Shown: positions 7,460-15,879 of the stretch, in pieces | Layout: each line of letters begins with the position of its first letter | Numbering within the stretch: position 1 is the first letter of the stretch | Assembly (NCBI RefSeq): GCF_000246985.2 | Contig: NC_022084.1 | Span: 1,410,817 to 1,474,816, forward strand | Direction of reading: 5' to 3' | DNA length: 64,000 nucleotides | Origin: Thermococcus litoralis DSM 5473 | Lineage (GTDB): Archaea; Methanobacteriota_B; Thermococci; Thermococcales; Thermococcaceae | Notes under the pieces: model-generated | What the model was told of the DNA's origin: nothing | Databases searched by the model: none | The model's input: only the letters and a program-made list of their open reading frames with translations | Program-made: the position numbers and the translations under genes

Positions 7460-9682
7460 ATGGCGGTGAAGGATTGTCCCGAGTGTCATGGAAGCGGGAA
7501 AGTAAAAAGTGGCGAGAAGGAATGTGAAGTGTGTAACGGTTGGGGTTATGTTCCGGCGGACTTTAAATTGGGAGACAAGCTTAAAGGCTACAGGAATTTG
7601 GATTATTTTGGAGTTGAAGAGGAGGTAGAAGAGATTCCTTGTCCAGAGTGCCACGGAAAAGGAGTTGTTCCTGTTTATGACACCTGTCCAACCTGTGGAG
7701 GAACCGGGAGAGTGTTAGCTTGTGACATTTGTGGAAAGATTAAGGAGCCTTGGGAACCTGGGATGGAGACCTCATGGGTGTGCCCAGAGTGTGAAAGGAA
7801 GTACAAGGTGGTTTACGTTCTTGACAAGACCTGTGACTACGAGGATGTGGAAATAGGCAAGATTTACAAGGGTGTTATCGAGAGGGTGGAGCGGTTTGGA
7901 GTATTCGTAAAGCTCAATCCTCATGTGACAGGATTAATAAAGAGGAAAGATCTTCTTGGAAAGAAGGAATACACTCCCGGGGAAGAGATTCTTGTTCAAG
8001 TATTAGACGTCAGACCTGAAAAGAAGGAAATAGACCTCATAGAATCCGCTTTGAGGCATTACAAGGAAGTAGTTGTTAGGAAAGAGCTCCCTGTTACAGA
8101 TATTGGAGCATTAACCAAAGAAATGGCTGGAAAAACTGTAAGAATTAGGGGCAAGATAACCCAAATACAAGTTACCGGAGGTCCAACGGTCTTCACGATA
8201 ACGGATGGTACAGGTATAACCTGGGCAGCCGCTTTTGAGGCACCGGGAGTTAGGGCTTATCCTAACATCGAAGTTGGGGATATAGTGGAAGTAATTGGGA
8301 AGGTTTCATTCCATGCGGGAGAGATTCAGATAGAAATAAGCGATATGTCCCGTCTATGGGGTCCAGATGCTGCGGAGGTTAAGAAGAAGATAGAGGAAGA
8401 GCTCAACAAGAGGGCACGGCCTGAGGATGTTGGTTTTCTTGTTGAGAGCGAAGTCCTAGAGAAGCTCAAACCAAAGATCATGAAAGCCGCGTTTATAATA
8501 AGGAAGGCAATATTTGAGGGAAGGCCTATAATTGTGAGACACCACGCAGATACGGATGGCTATACAGCTGGTTTGGCTCTTGAATACGCTATAGTGCCAC
8601 TATTGGAAGAGATTTCTCCAGATCCCCAGGCAAAATGGAAGTTCTTTAAGAGAAGGCCAAGCAGAGCCCCGTTTTATGAGCTTGAGGATGTCCTTAAGGA
8701 TATAATCTTTATGATAGAAGATCACGAGCGCTTTGGAGATCCGCTTCCGCTCCTTGTGATAGTCGATAACGGAGGCACAACCGAGGATATCCCCGCTTAC
8801 AGGCGTATAAAAGCCTACGGGGTCCCAATAGTTGTTATTGATCATCACGATCCGAGAGACTTCATAAGCGAGGACAAGGCTGCAGTTGATGAATACGTTG
8901 ACGTACACGTTAATCCTCACCTAGTAAAGAGGAGCTACTATGAGCTAACGGCGGGAATGCTTGCAACTGAAATAGCTCGCTTCATCTATCCACCGGTTGA
9001 GGACAAAATAAAGCACCTTCCGGCTATAGCTGGAACTGGGGATAGAAGCGACGCTCCAGAGTTCCAACAGTACCTCAAGATAGCCAAAGAAAGCAAAGGT
9101 CTTGAGGAAGAGGATTTGAAGAAAATAGCAGAGGTAATTGACCACGAAGCCTACTACTGGAAGTTCATGGATGGACATGGTATTATAGATGAGATCCTTC
9201 TCCTCACTGGCAACCTGCAGAGGCATAGGAAGCTAGTAGACTCAATCTACCCAGAGGTAAAGGCCAAGCAGGAGAAAGCCCTCAAGGCATCTCTGCCTCA
9301 TGTTAAGAGCATTGTATTGCCAAATGGAATAAGATTCAACACCATTGATGTAGAGCTCTATGCTCCAAAGTTTGAGTATCCGGCTCCAGGAAAGCTCAGC
9401 GGGCTGATCCATGATTACTTCAAGGAGCAGTATGGAGAAGATTCTCCAATTCTAACCCTAGCTTACGGTCCAGATTTTGCGGTTGTTAGGGCAAGCGATG
9501 GAATGCAGGCGTACAACTTTGATCTCAATGAGATAATAAAAATACTTCAAGAAAAGCTCCCGGATGCCGGAGTTGAAGGCGGTGGGCATAGCTTTGCAGG
9601 TTCAATAAAATTCTTTGAGGGCAAGAGAAAGGAAGTTCTTGAGGAGTTTGCAAAGCAAGTTGTGAAGCTGAAGAGAAGTTAA
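7460..9682 (+). CDS. Zinc-finger/S1/OB/DHH-family phosphoesterase (HAN-like nuclease candidate)
   Basis: 740 residues. Residues about 6-110 hold DnaJ-type CxxC(x)GxG fingers (CPECHGSG, CEVCNGWG, CPECHGKG, CPTCGGTG, CDIC, CPEC). An S1 domain follows near 122-195 (GVIERVERFGVFVKL), then an OB fold near 215-290. The DHH core has HHADTD near 358, IVDNGG, and IDHHDPRD near 459. A C-terminal DHHA1-like part ends in GGGHSFAGS near 707. Metal ligands look complete, so it should be an active DHH/RecJ-superfamily nuclease or phosphodiesterase. From memory the architecture matches the Hef-associated nuclease of Thermococcales. GAGGTG precedes ATG 7460. Confidence 0.85.
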   Translation: MAVKDCPECHGSGKVKSGEKECEVCNGWGYVPADFKLGDKLKGYRNLDYFGVEEEVEEIPCPECHGKGVVPVYDTCPTCGGTGRVLACDICGKIKEPWEPGMETSWVCPECERKYKVVYVLDKTCDYEDVEIGKIYKGVIERVERFGVFVKLNPHVTGLIKRKDLLGKKEYTPGEEILVQVLDVRPEKKEIDLIESALRHYKEVVVRKELPVTDIGALTKEMAGKTVRIRGKITQIQVTGGPTVFTITDGTGITWAAAFEAPGVRAYPNIEVGDIVEVIGKVSFHAGEIQIEISDMSRLWGPDAAEVKKKIEEELNKRARPEDVGFLVESEVLEKLKPKIMKAAFIIRKAIFEGRPIIVRHHADTDGYTAGLALEYAIVPLLEEISPDPQAKWKFFKRRPSRAPFYELEDVLKDIIFMIEDHERFGDPLPLLVIVDNGGTTEDIPAYRRIKAYGVPIVVIDHHDPRDFISEDKAAVDEYVDVHVNPHLVKRSYYELTAGMLATEIARFIYPPVEDKIKHLPAIAGTGDRSDAPEFQQYLKIAKESKGLEEEDLKKIAEVIDHEAYYWKFMDGHGIIDEILLLTGNLQRHRKLVDSIYPEVKAKQEKALKASLPHVKSIVLPNGIRFNTIDVELYAPKFEYPAPGKLSGLIHDYFKEQYGEDSPILTLAYGPDFAVVRASDGMQAYNFDLNEIIKILQEKLPDAGVEGGGHSFAGSIKFFEGKRKEVLEEFAKQVVKLKRS

Positions 9683-9723
9683 ACCTTTTATACCCACACT
9701 CCAATTTTTATTTGGTGGTAACC

Positions 9724-9942
9724 ATGTACATGGCGGAGTTCAAGCTTAGGTATGGGGAACTGAAATGGTACGTAAGGAGAATCGTTGAGGCTGATTCTTT
9801 TGAAAAGGCAAAAGAACTTGCGGAGCGCTATGTGAGAGCCATAAACAAAGGGGAAGTCATTTGGGAGCTTAATGACATCTATGAAGTTGAGAAGCCCCTT
9901 ACTATAACTGAAGAGATGGTCGAAAAGCTCGAAAAAGCTTAA
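9724..9942 (+). CDS. Small conserved hypothetical protein
   Basis: 72 residues, beta-alpha-beta in look (MYMAEFKLRYGELKWYVRRI, then EKAKELAERYVRAINKGEV). GGTGG lies just before ATG 9724; ATG 9730 is also possible. It has its own promoter (CTTTTATACC, about 9686-9695) and ends 3 nt into the convergent asparaginase gene. No known domain recognised. Confidence 0.65.
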   Translation: MYMAEFKLRYGELKWYVRRIVEADSFEKAKELAERYVRAINKGEVIWELNDIYEVEKPLTITEEMVEKLEKA

Positions 9943-10934
9943 CCCTCTATTTCATCGGCGTAGTTTGTGTGCATTATCTCTTTCACTTCTTCAACGTTTT
10001 TTGTATGTCCCAGAGCCCACATGAGCTTTGTTATTGTTGTTTCCTTTGTCATGTCCTTTGCTGGAATAATCCCTGCCTCAAGGGCTTTTCTCCCAACTTC
10101 ATATTTAGTCAGATCAACCCCATCGTAAAGGGCTTGTGTGGTCATGACTACTGGGATTTGGGGGGTAATTTCCCTTATCTTGCTTAGGATGTCTCTCTTT
10201 CTATAGGGAATTCCCCCAGCTCCGTAACCTTCGAGCACTATGCCTCTGTATCCAGCTTTTACGAGGGCATCTATTGCGTTTCCATCTAATCCCGGAGTGA
10301 GTCTAATAAAGACCACCCTTGGCTCGTATTTTGTATCAAGCACGGGTTCTCCTTTTGGTTTGAATCTCTTTTGGGGAAGGTTGTAAATAACTTCTTCTCC
10401 TTTTACATAAGCAACATCGGGATAGTTTATGCTCATAAAGGCATTTAAGCCTAGGGCTCTTATTTTAGAAGTTCTGCATCCGAGCATTATTTTATCCATA
10501 AAAGCCACAAAAATTCCCGAAACATCTTCCATTGCAAATCTTATAGCGGCCTTCAGATTTCTTGGGGCGTCACTTTCTTCCTCAGTAACTGGGCGCATTG
10601 AACCAGTTAAAACCACGGGTTTGTTAATGCCTCTAATCATAAAAGTGAGCATGGAGGCGGTATAAGCTAAGGTGTCAGTCCCGTGTGTTATAACTATTCC
10701 ATCGTAATCCTCTAGTGCTTTGTATACTTCTTTTGCTATTCTCTCCCAATCTTCGGGCTGAATAAGGGTGCTGTCGATATTTAAAATGTTCCTCGTGTCT
10801 ATTTCATAACCGTTTTTCAGCTTTATGTCAGCTTTTTCAAGGATCTCATCTATTGTGAGGACGCTTTTAAATCCGGCATCGGTTTTTGCGCTCGCTATAG
10901 TTCCCCCAGTTCCGATGATTAGAATCCTCTTCAT
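9939..10934 (-). CDS. L-asparaginase (type I, cytoplasmic)
   Basis: 331 residues. Hydrolyses asparagine to aspartate and ammonia. The two catalytic threonine motifs are present: GTGGTIAS (8-15) and THGTDT (83-88), followed by VLTGSMRP. The sequence closely follows the characterised Pyrococcus/Thermococcus L-asparaginases as I remember them, including the C-terminal TTITKLMWALGHTKN. No signal peptide. The frame is open upstream to 10976, but ATG 10934 follows GAGGGGCTGAGGA and gives the family start MKRILIIG. The GatD subunit is an alternative, but the extra N-terminal domain of GatD is absent. Confidence 0.9.
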   Translation of the reverse strand: MKRILIIGTGGTIASAKTDAGFKSVLTIDEILEKADIKLKNGYEIDTRNILNIDSTLIQPEDWERIAKEVYKALEDYDGIVITHGTDTLAYTASMLTFMIRGINKPVVLTGSMRPVTEEESDAPRNLKAAIRFAMEDVSGIFVAFMDKIMLGCRTSKIRALGLNAFMSINYPDVAYVKGEEVIYNLPQKRFKPKGEPVLDTKYEPRVVFIRLTPGLDGNAIDALVKAGYRGIVLEGYGAGGIPYRKRDILSKIREITPQIPVVMTTQALYDGVDLTKYEVGRKALEAGIIPAKDMTKETTITKLMWALGHTKNVEEVKEIMHTNYADEIEG

Positions 10935-11072
10935 ATCCTCAGCCCCTCTGCGTTCTAACTTTCTTTTCTCGCTCATAGCTTTTTAGTCTTTCTGACAAAA
11001 AATTGTGCACTTTCCCTCCAAATATTGACACATATCCAACAAATTTGAAAAATAAAAGAAAATTAACAAATC

Positions 11073-12248
11073 TCAGTCTTTGACAAGGAAAGCCATTAGG
11101 AGCATTGCCACAATATTAATGATGGCGGCGTAAATGAAGCCCACTTTTAGGGAGTACGCCTGCCATAGATAGCCAACTATTACAGATGCAGGGAAAACAA
11201 AAATCCCAAAGACCGTGTGGTATGCTCCGATTACGGTTCCCTTTTCGAATTCTCCTGCTAGGTCTGCCATATATGCCCTTGGAATTGTATCTTCGATTGC
11301 TATGTAAATCCCATAGAACACAAAAGCAAGAAGAAGCATCGGCAAACTCTTGGAATACGCAAAAAGAAGTGATGCCAATGCTGCAACTCCAAACCCTACT
11401 GTTATAACGGCTTTTTTGCTGACCTTATCTGAGTAATAGCCTATAGGGTATGCTGATAGGGCATAGATTGCATTAAACACAGCATAGAATCCCAGTCCTT
11501 GGAGAACACTGTAGCCGAGTTCTTTGGCTTTCCATAGGGTAAAAGCATAGCTGTATCTCCCAAGGGCAGCTAAGGCAACAATAACTAAGAAGGTTCTAAG
11601 GTTTCTGCTCTTTAGGGCTGATATCCCTTTTATCTTCTTTTTAACCTCTTCTCCCTTATCTTTGACTAAAAACAGCACAAGAAGAACTCCCACAATACCT
11701 GGGACTGCTGAGAGCAGAAATACATAGCGGTATGCCGTCTTTATTGGGTAGCTTTTTAAGAGCGCTAATAAACCTATAGCAACTAAAGGGCCGGCAACTG
11801 CTCCAAGCGTATCCATCATCCTGTGGAAACCAAAGGATTTGCCGCTCTTTCCTTTTTCACTTGATTCTGCTATTAGGGCATCTCTGGGAGCAGTTCTTAT
11901 GCCTTTTCCAACTCTATCCAAAACCCTAAGGGTTAAAAAGTCCCACCATGAACGTGTAAAAGCTAAAGCTCCCTTTGAAATCGTTGAGAGGAGGTATCCA
12001 AGAGCGACGAAGATTTTTCTTTTCCTAAATATATCGCTTACATAACCAAACAGGACCTTAAAAAGGGAACTCAGGCTCTCTATAAGCCCCATAATCGAAC
12101 CGCTTGCCGCTTTTCCAATCCCCAATACATCGGTCAGGTAAGTAGGCACTATTGGTGCTATCATCTCACTGCTCATATCGTTGAGAAAGCTGACAATTCC
12201 GAGGAGAAAAACATTCCAGTTTATTCCAAAGATTTTTCTTTCTTTCAT
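11073..12248 (-). CDS. MFS transporter co-transcribed with a PadR regulator
   Basis: 391 residues, about 12 TM helices. It carries the MFS helix 2-3 loop (GYVSDIFRKRK), the LDRVGKGIRTAPRDALIAES motif typical of drug/metabolite exporters, and a basic central loop (KDKGEEVKKK). Its ATG overlaps the end of the upstream padR-like gene (12245-12248), so the two form an operon and translation is probably coupled. An efflux pump induced by its PadR substrate sensor is the natural reading; the substrate is unknown. Confidence 0.85.
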   Translation of the reverse strand: MKERKIFGINWNVFLLGIVSFLNDMSSEMIAPIVPTYLTDVLGIGKAASGSIMGLIESLSSLFKVLFGYVSDIFRKRKIFVALGYLLSTISKGALAFTRSWWDFLTLRVLDRVGKGIRTAPRDALIAESSEKGKSGKSFGFHRMMDTLGAVAGPLVAIGLLALLKSYPIKTAYRYVFLLSAVPGIVGVLLVLFLVKDKGEEVKKKIKGISALKSRNLRTFLVIVALAALGRYSYAFTLWKAKELGYSVLQGLGFYAVFNAIYALSAYPIGYYSDKVSKKAVITVGFGVAALASLLFAYSKSLPMLLLAFVFYGIYIAIEDTIPRAYMADLAGEFEKGTVIGAYHTVFGIFVFPASVIVGYLWQAYSLKVGFIYAAIINIVAMLLMAFLVKD

Positions 12249-12550
12249 TTTTCATCACCCAAAATTTCCCTGCAGAGCTCTTTCACTTTCTTCTTTCCTT
12301 CTTCCAATACTTCAAGCCCCTCTTGGGGTATTTCGTAGAGCCTTACCCTTTTTCCATTCTGGACTTCCCACCTGCTCTTGAGAAGCCTCATTTTTTCCAT
12401 TTTTTGAAGCAGAGGATAAAGCGTTCCCGGACTTACTTTGTAACCATGAGATTCGAGCTCTTTCATCATGAAAGCTCCGGTTATGGGTTCTTTGCTTGCA
12501 TGGTGGAGTATATGCAGCCCCATAAACCCGAGGAGAACCCGGCGTATCAT
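12245..12550 (-). CDS. PadR-family transcriptional repressor
   Basis: 101 residues. A winged helix with the PadR signature (SPGTLYPLLQKMEKMRLLKSRW near residues 40-60) and a C-terminal dimerisation helix. The frame continues upstream to 12601, but that extension would run through the promoter (TATA at 12583-12591). ATG 12550 follows GGTG at 7 nt and gives the normal family length, so it is chosen. The gene overlaps the MFS gene it presumably represses and lies directly behind the palindrome at 12563-12577. Confidence 0.85.
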   Translation of the reverse strand: MIRRVLLGFMGLHILHHASKEPITGAFMMKELESHGYKVSPGTLYPLLQKMEKMRLLKSRWEVQNGKRVRLYEIPQEGLEVLEEGKKKVKELCREILGDEK

Positions 12551-12577
12551 ATCGAACACCGATATCGAATTTCGATA
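12550..12577 (-). promoter_or_regulatory. Palindromic operator at the padR start
   Basis: TATCGAA-T-TTCGATA (12563-12577) is a perfect 7+1+7 palindrome, with a further TATCGAA half-site at 12550-12556. It lies between the minus-strand TATA box (12583-12591) and the ATG, over the predicted transcription start. This position suits autorepression. The same 11-mer ATTTCGATAAG occurs at bases 1-11 in front of an unlinked MFS gene. Confidence 0.6.
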
Positions 12578-12613
12578 AGAATGTTTAAAAAGTTTTTGCA
12601 TAATCCTAAAACT

Positions 12614-13108
12614 ATGAAAGAAAAAACACTTAGGAGGATCTCCTTGCTTATCTTCATAATCGGTGTTTTATTGCTTCTCATTGAGATATCTGCTCTCTTG
12701 TATTTGAGACTTTCCCTTCCTCCATGGTCATTTGAAACGGAGGGAAAATACGTTGCCTTTGGACTGACAATTGTAATTGCCTCTCTTTTTCTTTCAGTAC
12801 CTATTTCTTTCTTTTTATTGGCTTATTTAACTCATCCCCAGGAGTTGAACAGATTTTCAGAATTAAAAACCCCAATACTCATTGGTTTAGGGATTGGGGC
12901 ATTTGTTGTCTCACTCCTCATGATTATATGTAGAGATTTCTTCAATACTCTCTCGTTTTTGAGCGTGGCTTTTCTCTCTATTTTGTCCACCAAAAAAGAC
13001 AAAATACAGAAGAAAAGCAACTTTTTGTTGATTGTTTGGGTGTTTCTCATTATATGTATTGTTGAAGTGGCTTACTTTTTGTATTTTTGGGGTTTAATTT
13101 TGCTCTAA
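12614..13108 (+). CDS. Membrane protein of unknown function, divergent from padR
   Basis: 164 residues with four hydrophobic helices and a lysine-rich loop (STKKDKIQKKS) before the last one. The frame is open upstream antisense to padR, but ATG 12614 lies 29 nt after the TATA-like TTAAAAAG at 12585. That matches the leaderless spacing seen at the two MFS genes. It shares the intergenic region with padR and may be regulated with it. No family recognised. Confidence 0.65.
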   Translation: MKEKTLRRISLLIFIIGVLLLLIEISALLYLRLSLPPWSFETEGKYVAFGLTIVIASLFLSVPISFFLLAYLTHPQELNRFSELKTPILIGLGIGAFVVSLLMIICRDFFNTLSFLSVAFLSILSTKKDKIQKKSNFLLIVWVFLIICIVEVAYFLYFWGLILL

Positions 13109-13497
13109 TCTTTTTCAAGAACGTGCTTTTCCAATACGTAACAGTAGAATTTGCCCTCAAGGACTTTTTCTCCCTTCTGATTGAAGACTTCAGCAAATAC
13201 AATCTTTTTCTTTCCTTGATCTTCCTCTACTTTTGCCTTGGCAAGGAGTTCATCTCCAACTTTTACCGGCTTTGTGAACCTCACTTCTGCTTTTCCAAGC
13301 ACCACTGTGGGTTCATTAACAGCGAGCATTGCGGCATAATCAGCTAACCCGAAGGTAAAGCCACCGTGAACTAAGCCATATTCGTCGACCTTCATCACCT
13401 CTCTCGTCTTGAGCTTTACCTCTGCATAATCCTTTTCGATTTTTACGGGCTCTCCAACGAACTCTTTTGAAGTTAAGAGGTGTGTCCTTTGCTCCAT
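13105..13497 (-). CDS. Hotdog-fold acyl-CoA thioesterase (PaaI-like)
   Basis: 130 residues. The hotdog signature VHGGFTFGLADYAAMLAVN (HGG plus a downstream acidic residue) sits near residues 48-65. Members hydrolyse acyl-CoA thioesters in the cytoplasm; the substrate here is unknown. ATG 13497 follows GGTGATG. The stop overlaps the end of the convergent membrane protein by 4 nt. An upstream TATA (ACATTCTTG/TTTATATTTT on the minus strand near 13530) suggests a monocistronic transcript. Confidence 0.8.
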   Translation of the reverse strand: MEQRTHLLTSKEFVGEPVKIEKDYAEVKLKTREVMKVDEYGLVHGGFTFGLADYAAMLAVNEPTVVLGKAEVRFTKPVKVGDELLAKAKVEEDQGKKKIVFAEVFNQKGEKVLEGKFYCYVLEKHVLEKD

Positions 13498-13759
13498 TAT
13501 CATCACCAAAGTACACTTGCCTTCACCAAAATATAAACCTTTACATTCTTGAAAAACTTTTTAAATTTTTAGGGTTTTTATAGGTGGATGGAAAATCCGT
13601 GAAAGCCATTAGAACGGCTTATCTTGTGTATCCTCAATCTCCAGGGGGAGGCTTTCGGAAATCTTTGACTTTCCGTTTGAGATGTTCTTCTGGAGTGGAG
13701 GAGGAGTAGGGGCTTAATCTGGCAAACGTTTTTATTTTTTGAGTTCCTATTTATTCTTG
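13498..13759. other. Intergenic region with divergent promoters and a possible short ORF
   Basis: AT-rich promoter sequence for the thioesterase lies near 13520-13540, and a plus-strand TATA (CTTTTTAAATTTTTA, near 13557) follows. A GTG frame 13584-13709 would encode about 41 residues (ending SSGVEEE), 27 nt after that TATA. It contains an inverted repeat CGGAAA/TTTCCG. I cannot decide between a tiny gene and a structured RNA. A T-run promoter for the DUF2240 gene sits at about 13729-13740. Confidence 0.3.
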
Positions 13760-14167
13760 GTGGAATTTGTGGAGGCTTTGAAGTATGCAATCCTCTATAA
13801 GGGCTCGAATGAATTCTCAAAGCCTGAGTTAATAGGGACCATCGTGCTTAAACTCCGCCTTATGGATTATAATGAGGCTAAAGCCTTGGTTGAGGAAGCC
13901 ATAAAGAGAGGCATTATTGAGCAAAGAGGGGAGAAGCTCATAATTAAGGAGGACGCTCTTAAAGAAGAGGAAAAGAGAGAGGATGTCTTTGGTGAGATGA
14001 TAGACTACATTGCCAAAAAATTGGGCTGGAGCCATCTAGAAGTCCTCGAAGACTTGGAAAAGTTTTCTGAAAGATATGGGGATTTAGACAAGAAAATAGT
14101 TGCCTACCTCTATGGTTTGGACAAAGGGATTGATATGTCGAAGTTTAAGGACAAGCTGGAGGTGTGA
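13760..14167 (+). CDS. DUF2240-family protein
   Basis: About 135 residues, all helical: an N-terminal winged-helix-like part (SKPELIGTIVLKLRLMDYNEAKALVEEAIKRG, split here by family convention) and a C-terminal helical part. It matches the archaeal DUF2240 family as I remember it; function unknown. Start uncertain: TTG 13739, GTG 13760 or GTG 13769. GTG 13760 lies at leaderless distance from the T-rich promoter; GTG 13769 has GGTGG 5 nt upstream. It is 3 nt from pncA, so they are probably co-transcribed. Confidence 0.65.
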   Translation: MEFVEALKYAILYKGSNEFSKPELIGTIVLKLRLMDYNEAKALVEEAIKRGIIEQRGEKLIIKEDALKEEEKREDVFGEMIDYIAKKLGWSHLEVLEDLEKFSERYGDLDKKIVAYLYGLDKGIDMSKFKDKLEV

Positions 14168-14170
14168 GGA

Positions 14171-14716
14171 ATGGAGGCGTTAATAATAGTTGACATGCAG
14201 AGGGATTTCATGCCCGGTGGAGCCCTTCCGGTTCCGGAGGGAGACAAGATAATTCCAACTATTGAGGAGCTTATTAAGAAGTTCGAACAGAGGGGAGCCC
14301 TTATTGTTGCAACAAGAGACTGGCATCCGCCAAACCACATAAGCTTTAAGGAGCAAGGAGGTCCGTGGCCGAGGCATTGCGTTCAAAACACTGAAGGTGC
14401 TGAGATAGTGGTTAGTCTCCCCAAAGATACAATAATCATTTCAAAGGCAGACAAGCCTGACAAAGAAGCATATTCCGGCTTCGAAGGCACAGAACTTGCC
14501 GAGATCCTAAAAGAGAAAGGGGTCAAAAGGGTCTACATCTGTGGGGTTGCCACCGAGTATTGTGTTAGAGCCACTGCTCTAGATGCCATCAAGAATGGCT
14601 TTGAGGTTTATCTTATTAAGGATGCCGTTAAGGGAATAAAGCGTGAGGACGAAGAAAAAGCCCTCAAAGAGTTGGAAGAAAAGGGGGCAAAGATAATCAG
14701 CTCTGCTGAGCTTTGA
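14171..14716 (+). CDS. pncA: Nicotinamidase
   Basis: 181 residues of the isochorismatase-like fold. Hydrolyses nicotinamide to nicotinate for NAD salvage. The catalytic triad is visible: D8 (VDMQRDF), K92 (SKADKP) and C131 (GVATEYCVRAT). Metal ligands are D50, H52 (RDWHPPNH) and H69. The length matches the structurally characterised Pyrococcus enzyme. GTGAGGA precedes the ATG, 3 nt after the DUF2240 gene. Its end overlaps the convergent PerM gene by 20 nt. Confidence 0.92.
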   Translation: MEALIIVDMQRDFMPGGALPVPEGDKIIPTIEELIKKFEQRGALIVATRDWHPPNHISFKEQGGPWPRHCVQNTEGAEIVVSLPKDTIIISKADKPDKEAYSGFEGTELAEILKEKGVKRVYICGVATEYCVRATALDAIKNGFEVYLIKDAVKGIKREDEEKALKELEEKGAKIISSAEL

Positions 14717-15689
14717 TTCTTTTCCATTCTTTTAACAACGCAGAGACTAGGTTAAGGACTATTGGGCCGATTATCAGACCCTTAACTCCAAACGCCCATA
14801 CTCCGCCTATCATACCAACTAGAACCATTATCTCATCGAGCTTAGCCTCTTTTGCAACTAGCTTAGGTCTTATTGTGAAATCTGGAAGCGGGGACACAAG
14901 TGTCGCTCCGTAAATGGAAATTGCGACGGCTTTTAGCACGTCCCCTTGCTTTAATAGGTATATAGCCGCAACGAGCCATATCATCCATCCCTCGAAGAGG
15001 GGAATAAAACTGAAGAGTATCGTTAAAAGCCCGGCTAGCAGGGCGGTTGGAAAGTCCGTAATGCCAAACCCCCAGAAGCCGAGGGTCATTAAGATTCCTT
15101 TAGCAATGTTGAGGAGAAGCCACGCTCTTATGAGAGCTTGCAGAGTTACATCTGCCCTCTTTAAGAGTTTTTCCCCTAAATGTTCATGTCCTCCAGGGAT
15201 TAAGGCATTGATCTGCCTTTTTATTTCTTCGGAGTTTACAAGAAAGGCGTAGAACATGGCCAAGAAAACCACCAACTGGAGGAGATACTTCGGTATTGAG
15301 AATGCATAACTCTGCACGTATTCAGCTAACTTCGGTGTCAGCTGAGAGTAGAGCCTTTGAAGCACATTGTGAACACCAAACGGCAGCTCAAGGGTTAGAC
15401 TCCAAGAAATGAAGGTCATTATATCTTCGTAAAACGAGACTACCAAGTTCTTTATTATAAGCACAAGCTCCGCCGTGATAACCGCTGAAAGCCCTATTAA
15501 AAGAGCAGTAAGGATTAATGCGGATTTTTTGCTATCAACTCTTTTTGCTAGGCGTTTGTGGAGTGGTAAGACCGCATAAGCCAGAATAGCGGCAAAGAAT
15601 ATCGCCGACAAAAGAGGGGCTATCGTTCTCCATGCTAGATAAAGGATTATTAACGCCACAACTCCCCATAAGATTTCCTCTGCTTTCAT
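14697..15689 (-). CDS. AI-2E/PerM family membrane transporter
   Basis: 330 residues with about eight TM helices, the pattern of the AI-2E (UPF0118, PerM) family. The C-terminal half contains the typical PTALLAGLLTILFSFIP and the GLIIGPIVLNL near the end. Family members include autoinducer exporters and sodium/proton antiporters, so the substrate is open. It is convergent with pncA and overlaps it. Confidence 0.8.
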   Translation of the reverse strand: MKAEEILWGVVALIILYLAWRTIAPLLSAIFFAAILAYAVLPLHKRLAKRVDSKKSALILTALLIGLSAVITAELVLIIKNLVVSFYEDIMTFISWSLTLELPFGVHNVLQRLYSQLTPKLAEYVQSYAFSIPKYLLQLVVFLAMFYAFLVNSEEIKRQINALIPGGHEHLGEKLLKRADVTLQALIRAWLLLNIAKGILMTLGFWGFGITDFPTALLAGLLTILFSFIPLFEGWMIWLVAAIYLLKQGDVLKAVAISIYGATLVSPLPDFTIRPKLVAKEAKLDEIMVLVGMIGGVWAFGVKGLIIGPIVLNLVSALLKEWKRIKAQQS

Positions 15690-15819
15690 GGTCTCCCACT
15701 ACTCAACTTGGGCATAGAGTTATATTTAGCTTTCTGTTTTAAGTTGAGTTGTTTGGATTTTTTACTTTGTTTTGTTGTTTGTTGTTTTTTCTTTTGTCTT
15801 TTCGTTTTTTCTAATGGTA

Positions 15820-15835
15820 AATTTTATATAGTTTG
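15820..15835 (+). promoter_or_regulatory. Promoter of the secreted Cys-rich protein
   Basis: AAATTTTATATAGTTTG ends a 75-nt stretch made almost entirely of T and G (15740-15815). It lies about 50 nt before ATG 15880, leaving room for a short leader with the purine-rich GGGGGGGCGA ribosome site. Confidence 0.55.
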
Positions 15836-15879
15836 AGTGCTTATTATTTGTGAAAATTTCCTCATGCTTGGGGGGGCGA

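Noticed and set aside
12323-12613. N-terminal extension of the membrane protein at 12614
   Set aside because: The open frame runs antisense through padR and across the divergent promoter; the TATA spacing points to ATG 12614.
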